64,000 bases of DNA from Leptodactylus fallax (lineage: Eukaryota > Chordata > Amphibia > Anura > Leptodactylidae), in NCBI GenBank assembly GCA_947044405.1, contig CAMRHE010001079.1, forward strand, positions 62,001-126,000. The letters are read 5' to 3'. The notes under the pieces were generated by a model. That model saw nothing but the letters and a program-made list of their open reading frames with translations, was not told the DNA's origin and did no database searches. Below are positions 59,667-64,000 of this stretch, piece after piece. The position numbers were made by a program, and so were the translations under genes. Each line of letters opens with the position of its first letter. Position 1 is the stretch's first letter.

Positions 59667-62451
59667 CTGTATTTCTATATTAACATGGTCCCTTAGGGTA
59701 TATTCACATGTGTAAGATTTTACAGAAATTTGTGACTGTCCCATTCATTGAAACTACTGATGGATTTATAAACAGGATTTAGATTTTCTAGATGGGGCGT
59801 CTGAGTGTAGGCATGAAGTGGGCTTGTAAAATGGGCGATTGCATACAGGAGTGCGCCAGTTTATCCTGTTGAAGTAAATGTAATAAAATAAAATCAATCC
59901 TGCCAGGTTTTATCGCTGTTAACCCTAAATAAGCATTAAGATGATGAAATCTCCTTTAGTAGAGCGAGTAAGTTGGCACTGTACTGCCTCATTGTCACTA
60001 TTCCAAAGTGATGAAATACTTAGTAGTGTGACTGTAAAGTGAATGGCAAATGCTGCCAAATGAATTGCTGTGGCGTGACAAGGAAGCCATAATCTGATTA
60101 TCCCAAATCATCTGGCCTGGTCTGTACAGAAGAGAAATAAGATACCTTAGTGCTTATTTACCATTCTATGTATTATGTTATCTGGAATCAGTAGTAGAAA
60201 TAGGATGTAAATTAAATTTTTTTTTTTTTTAGATCGTGCAGATCGTGTAATATGTCATGTAGCCTCTTCTTAATCCAACACTGCCACCTTGTGGGCAAAT
60301 TATTAACAATCTCACTTTTGTCCATTATAAACTGTAATTAAACTATGTATAAGGAGTCTACCGCATCACTACCAAATTCTCTTATAAACCACTTGCATGC
60401 TGTTTTGGGGCTGGTTAGTAACTTATCAAATATGTTATTTGTGTGTTTTTTTTTGTCTTTTTTTTTAAATTATATAACTACTTTCTGTGTAATATATTAA
60501 CAAAGAGTGAACTTGGTCAGGAGAGGAAAGGATTTTCTTTTCTGCTATTGTTTACTACTACAAGGGTTTACAACACACCATTATGGTGGTTATACGCTTT
60601 CAGTAGCTGTCAGCTGAACAATCAACCCCCCCCCATACTTTCCCATACACAGCGTACGTGTGCTTGTGTGTATGTATGCTATGATGACCTAACTACAATG
60701 TTATTGTAACCCTTCAATATCCATATAATGAAATGTGAAAAATATATAGTAACGGATGTGTGGCACTATTACGTACTGATAGTGCCACACCATACTATTA
60801 TGGCTGATGTTGGGAGAAGCTTAAAAGGGGTATTCCTATCTCAAGGATCATATTCAGACTTGTAGATGAAGTGTTTTACCCAATACATTGCTTTATCTAG
60901 CTTGTTCTGTTTGCCAGATACAGGTACATTTCTCTTCTCATTGTTTACAGTTGGTTGCCTAGGTTACAGTCCTGCTTACAGGACAGGATAACTACTGGCC
61001 CCTCTATATTCTCTTCTCTCACTCTCGATGGGATATGGCTCAGTTTTTGAACCCTGATAAGGGCTAGTTAAGCTTCTTAGCAGTGTATCTGTTCTCCGTG
61101 TATGTAAATCCAGACATAACTGCGCTGTTTAGAGCTGAAATGAGGTGAAACCAGGAAGTGGAGGGGAGAGGAGACAGGAGGGCTACTGAAATCCTAGGAT
61201 TAGTAAACCCTTTAAGAATGTGCAAAAAATACGCCCTTATATGTAAAATAAAGATGTTATTGGAATAAGGCTTTTTTAAAGCTCATCTGGGGGGTGTAAA
61301 CTAGTTAAAGTAGTTTAGTGTATATACACCATTCACCTAAATACACAAGAACAACCAGTGCACAAAGAGACCATTCAGACTCTACCAAATAATAAGAATA
61401 GATGCTGTGCTACAGAACGTGTGATTTCTGCTATAAATATCCTAGTCCATTTTGCTGTAAGGGTTTGATAAAGACAATTCATGGAATTACTGTGAGCAAA
61501 AGGTCTTGAAATCTTCTTCTGCAAATCATCCTGCAAAAATAGATTAGGATTAAAGTTCAGGATTAGTGAACTGGCATGATGAAGACCTGAAATAGCATAT
61601 GGCTGTGAGAAGAAATACATGTCTGCCTGGGAAAGAGATTCACAGATAGTTGTAGCTTTCAGTAAAGTAGAAGAGAATTATCTGTCATTTTCTGCATATT
61701 CCAAATTCCTGCAGAAATATCACTGCTAGTAACAGCCTGTAGAAGGAGTGTGGTTATATTCTGGTTGTAGCGGGAGGAGCTATATACTTATCATCCTTTA
61801 TATAACACCAGCATATTGCATAACATTCCCGGCAGCTATTTCCTGTTTACATTTGCTCTACAGATAAAGGTTTTCTACTGCTCCCTGTTATCTGCTATTT
61901 GGCTGTAGAGAGTCTGTCTGGTTTCCTCATATTGGGAAGAGACACTTTATGGGCCCAGGTGTGACTACACCCCCTCAAGTTACACCTCTGCCGCCATTCA
62001 CTAATTCCTAAAAAGTTTTTTTTTAGTAGTAGCTTCATGTCTAGGCTTTGTAAAAATAATACATTTTATTTCTATAGCTCCAACATATTCCGCAGCACTT
62101 TACAAATCGTAGGGTTAAAGTACAGACAAAAGAGAAATTCCAGAGTAATAAGTCTATTCATACAATAAGAGTGAGGAACCTGCTCGCAAGCGCTTACAGT
62201 CTATGAGGTACAAGAGCTTACATCTTGCTTATCTACTTTGGGTTGGCATGATCAGAGCAATAGCAAAGTTATATAGTTTTTGTTATGTTTTAATACCTTT
62301 TCCAAAAATCTAAAGAAAAATGCAAAAAATTATTTTAGTCATTCTGACACCTGTACCTTTTTTTTTTTTTTTGTTTCCGTGTACAATATATATATATATA
62401 TATGTGTGTATAAGGTGCTTTTTTGCGGTACTGGATGTAGGTTTATATTTA
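59638..62451. other. Intergenic region with no gene recognised
   Basis: Mostly AT-rich unique-looking sequence. A fragment at 62060-62205 (TAGCTCCAACATATTCCGCA, GCGCTTACAGTCTATGAGG) is a relative of the repeats at 30380-30435 and 38386-38520. No exon-like ORF stands out. Confidence 0.6.
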
Positions 62452-62728
62452 CAGTGGCTTGCAAATGTATTCATACACCTTTGAACTTTTTCACATTTTG
62501 TCACCTTACAAACACAAACTTAAATGTGTATTATTGAGATTTTAAGTGATAACCAACAAAAAGTAGCAGATAATTGTGAAGTGGAAGGAAAATGATACAT
62601 GGTATTCAAAATTTTAATCAAATAAAAATCTGAAAAGTGTGACGTGCAAAAGTCTTCAGCCCCCTGTACTCTGATACCCCTAAATAAAATCCAGTGCAAT
62701 CAATTGGCTTCAAAAGTCACTTCGTTTA
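62452..62728. mobile_element. Left part of another Tc1-like element, interrupted by the LINE
   Basis: TA (62450-62451) then CAGTGGCTTGCAAATGTATT, CATACACCTTTGAACTTTTT and CACATTTTGTCACC, the end sequence of a common vertebrate Tc1-like family as I recall it. It proceeds as a non-coding subterminal region to GTCACTTCGTTTAAT, where the LINE tail begins. The other half would lie beyond the window. Confidence 0.75.
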
Positions 62729-62822
62729 ATAATAATAATAATAATAATAATAGTCCTTTAATAGTCCCACAATGGGGAAATTCAGTGTGTTACAGCAGCT
62801 AAGATAAGATAAGATAAGCAGA
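62729..62822 (-). repeat. 3' tail of the LINE: (ATT)n and GATAA repeats
   Basis: (AAT)n on the + strand at 62729-62751 and AAGATAAGATAAGATAAG near 62800-62820 bracket a conserved-looking tail that reads on the - strand TTCCCCATTGTGGGACTATT and AAAGGACTATT. Short tandem repeats instead of poly-A at the 3' end are characteristic of L2/CR1-group LINEs. Confidence 0.75.
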
Positions 62823-62946
62823 TACAAATACAAATACAAATACAATATGCTCAGGAATGTTCCAAGGTGAGAGGCATTACATTAATAGCAGACAGACAGA
62901 TAGGAAGTAGCAGGGGGGGGGGGGATTTAACAGGCAGAGGGATATT

Positions 62947-63999
62947 TCAGTTCTCTTTGTGTAATGATCTCCGCTTAGGTCGGTGTTGGTTGTACAGCCT
63001 AACCGCGGTGGGGAGGAAAGACTTCCGATAGCGCTCCTTCTCACACCTAGGGTGGAGCAGTCGGTCACTGACAGTACTGCTCAGCGCGATCACAGTCTCA
63101 TGCATGGGATGGGATTTCTTCTTCTGCATGGAGCTCACCACGGACAGTATCCTTCTGTCACCCACCACCTGCACTGGGTCCAGTGGGCTCCCCAGGACAG
63201 AGCTGGCCCTTCTAATCAGCTTGTCCAGTTTATTTCTGTCCCTGGTTGATATACTGCTCCCCCAGCAGGCCACTCCAAAGAAGATGGCTGATGCCACTAC
63301 AGAGTTGAAGAAAGTTCTAAGAAGTGCCCCCCGGATTCCAAAGGCTCTCAGCTTCCTAAGCAGGTAGAGCCTGCTGTGGCCCTTCCTGTACAGGGCCTCC
63401 ATATGATCTGCCCAGTCCAGCTTATTATTAAGGAGCAAACCCAGGTACTTATAGGTGTTCAAAATCTCGATGCCCGTCCCCAGGATGTCCACTGGTTTAG
63501 GAGGGCTTCTGCCTTTGCGGAAGTCCACCACCATCTCCTTGGTCTTCCCCGCGTTAATCTTCAGGTGGTTCCGGTGGCACCAGTCCACAAAATCCTGGTT
63601 CAGTTCTCTGTACTCCCTATCATCATCATCATCTGTGATGAGACCCACTATTGCAGAGTCGTCAGAATACTTCTGTAGGTAGCAGCTGGATGAGTTGCAC
63701 CTAAAATCTGCAGTGTACAGTGTGAAGAGGAAAGGGGCGAGAACCGTACCCTGAGGTGCCCCCGTATTACAGATCACGGTACCTGACACACAGTCTTGGG
63801 CTCTCACGTATTGCGGTCGATTTGTGAGGTAGTCTAGGATCCAGTTGGAGAGGTGGTGGTCCACTCCAGCAAGGCCCAGCTTGTGCCTCAATAACCTGGG
63901 CTGTATGGTGTTAAAAGCACTGGAGAAGTCAAAGAACATTATTCTCACTGTGTTCCCTGGTTTCTCCAGGTGAGACAGAGCCCTGTGCAGAAGATGGAT
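62947..63999 (-). CDS. L2/CR1-group LINE reverse transcriptase, C-terminal part (continues past the window)
   Basis: On the - strand the frame is open from the window edge to a stop at 62947-62949. It starts in RALSHLEKPGNTVRIMFFDF and contains RT motif A (MFFDFSSAFN, catalytic Asp), motif B (GAPQGTVLAPFLFTLY), motif C (YSDDSAIVG, catalytic Asp pair), then HLKINAGKTKEMVVDF and YKYLGLLLNNKLDW. The region after the palm (WGSSISTRDRNKLDKLIRRA) is typical of L2/Rex1-like elements. No internal stop is seen over about 350 codons, so this copy may be young. The endonuclease half is outside the window. Confidence 0.9.
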   Translation of the reverse strand: MHLLHRALSHLEKPGNTVRIMFFDFSSAFNTIQPRLLRHKLGLAGVDHHLSNWILDYLTNRPQYVRAQDCVSGTVICNTGAPQGTVLAPFLFTLYTADFRCNSSSCYLQKYSDDSAIVGLITDDDDDREYRELNQDFVDWCHRNHLKINAGKTKEMVVDFRKGRSPPKPVDILGTGIEILNTYKYLGLLLNNKLDWADHMEALYRKGHSRLYLLRKLRAFGIRGALLRTFFNSVVASAIFFGVACWGSSISTRDRNKLDKLIRRASSVLGSPLDPVQVVGDRRILSVVSSMQKKKSHPMHETVIALSSTVSDRLLHPRCEKERYRKSFLPTAVRLYNQHRPKRRSLHKEN

Positions 64000-64000
64000 G

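Noticed and set aside
62983..63678. + strand ORFs opposite the LINE
   Set aside because: They are shadows of the reverse transcriptase frame on the - strand.

Overview
The window is a stretch of vertebrate nuclear genome, almost certainly from a frog. The evidence is one multi-exon gene with canonical GT-AG introns, abundant (TA)n, (TG)n and (GA)n microsatellites, several Tc1-like, hAT-like and TTAA-flanked DNA transposons, many palindromic 'foldback' repeats ending in a TGTGAACCCAGCC-like sequence, and an L2/CR1-type LINE. Species cannot be fixed from sequence alone; the repeat spectrum suits a neobatrachian anuran (inference).

The only host gene I can support is LIMA1 (EPLIN, LIM domain and actin-binding protein 1), on the + strand. 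A CpG-rich promoter and non-coding exon 1 lie at about 7400-7634. The initiator ATG is in exon 2 at 13994, and the coding sequence ends at 50702. I placed nine coding exons: 13984-14112, 21319-21364, 25414-25812, 37564-37718, 45262-45360, 45472-45526, 46451-46554, 48292-48425 and 49733-50702. All junctions are in phase except 25812 to 37564. That mismatch, together with the human protein, implies one further short exon in the 11.75-kb intron, which I could not find by eye. The 3' UTR runs to a polyadenylation signal at 52967-52972. The single LIM zinc-binding domain is split between the last two exons, and the long last exon encodes the C-terminal actin-binding half.

The flanks (1-7400 and 53000-64000) and the introns are repeat-dominated. 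The 37719-45261 intron carries three Tc1/mariner transposons whose transposases have 38 residues between the second catalytic Asp and the Glu (DD38E, the 'Intruder' type); a fourth lies at 58118-59637. Two of the intronic copies form a near-identical inverted pair about 1.6 kb per arm, separated by about 156 bp. The 31754-34028 element is a TA-flanked transposon filled by a 31-bp minisatellite of about 45 units. The 18786-19858 element is hAT-like and carries a second hAT-like element nested inside it with a perfect 8-bp target duplication. Four TTAA-flanked MITE-like elements, four copies of one foldback family, and a 390-bp palindrome complete the picture. At the right edge a 5'-truncated (by the window) L2-like LINE on the - strand has inserted into another Tc1-like element.

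No tRNA, rRNA, CRISPR or second host gene was recognised. Nothing here convincingly represents a new biological system. The observations most worth a second look are the inverted transposon pair inside LIMA1, the transposon-borne minisatellite and its apparent precursor, and the unlocated LIMA1 exon.
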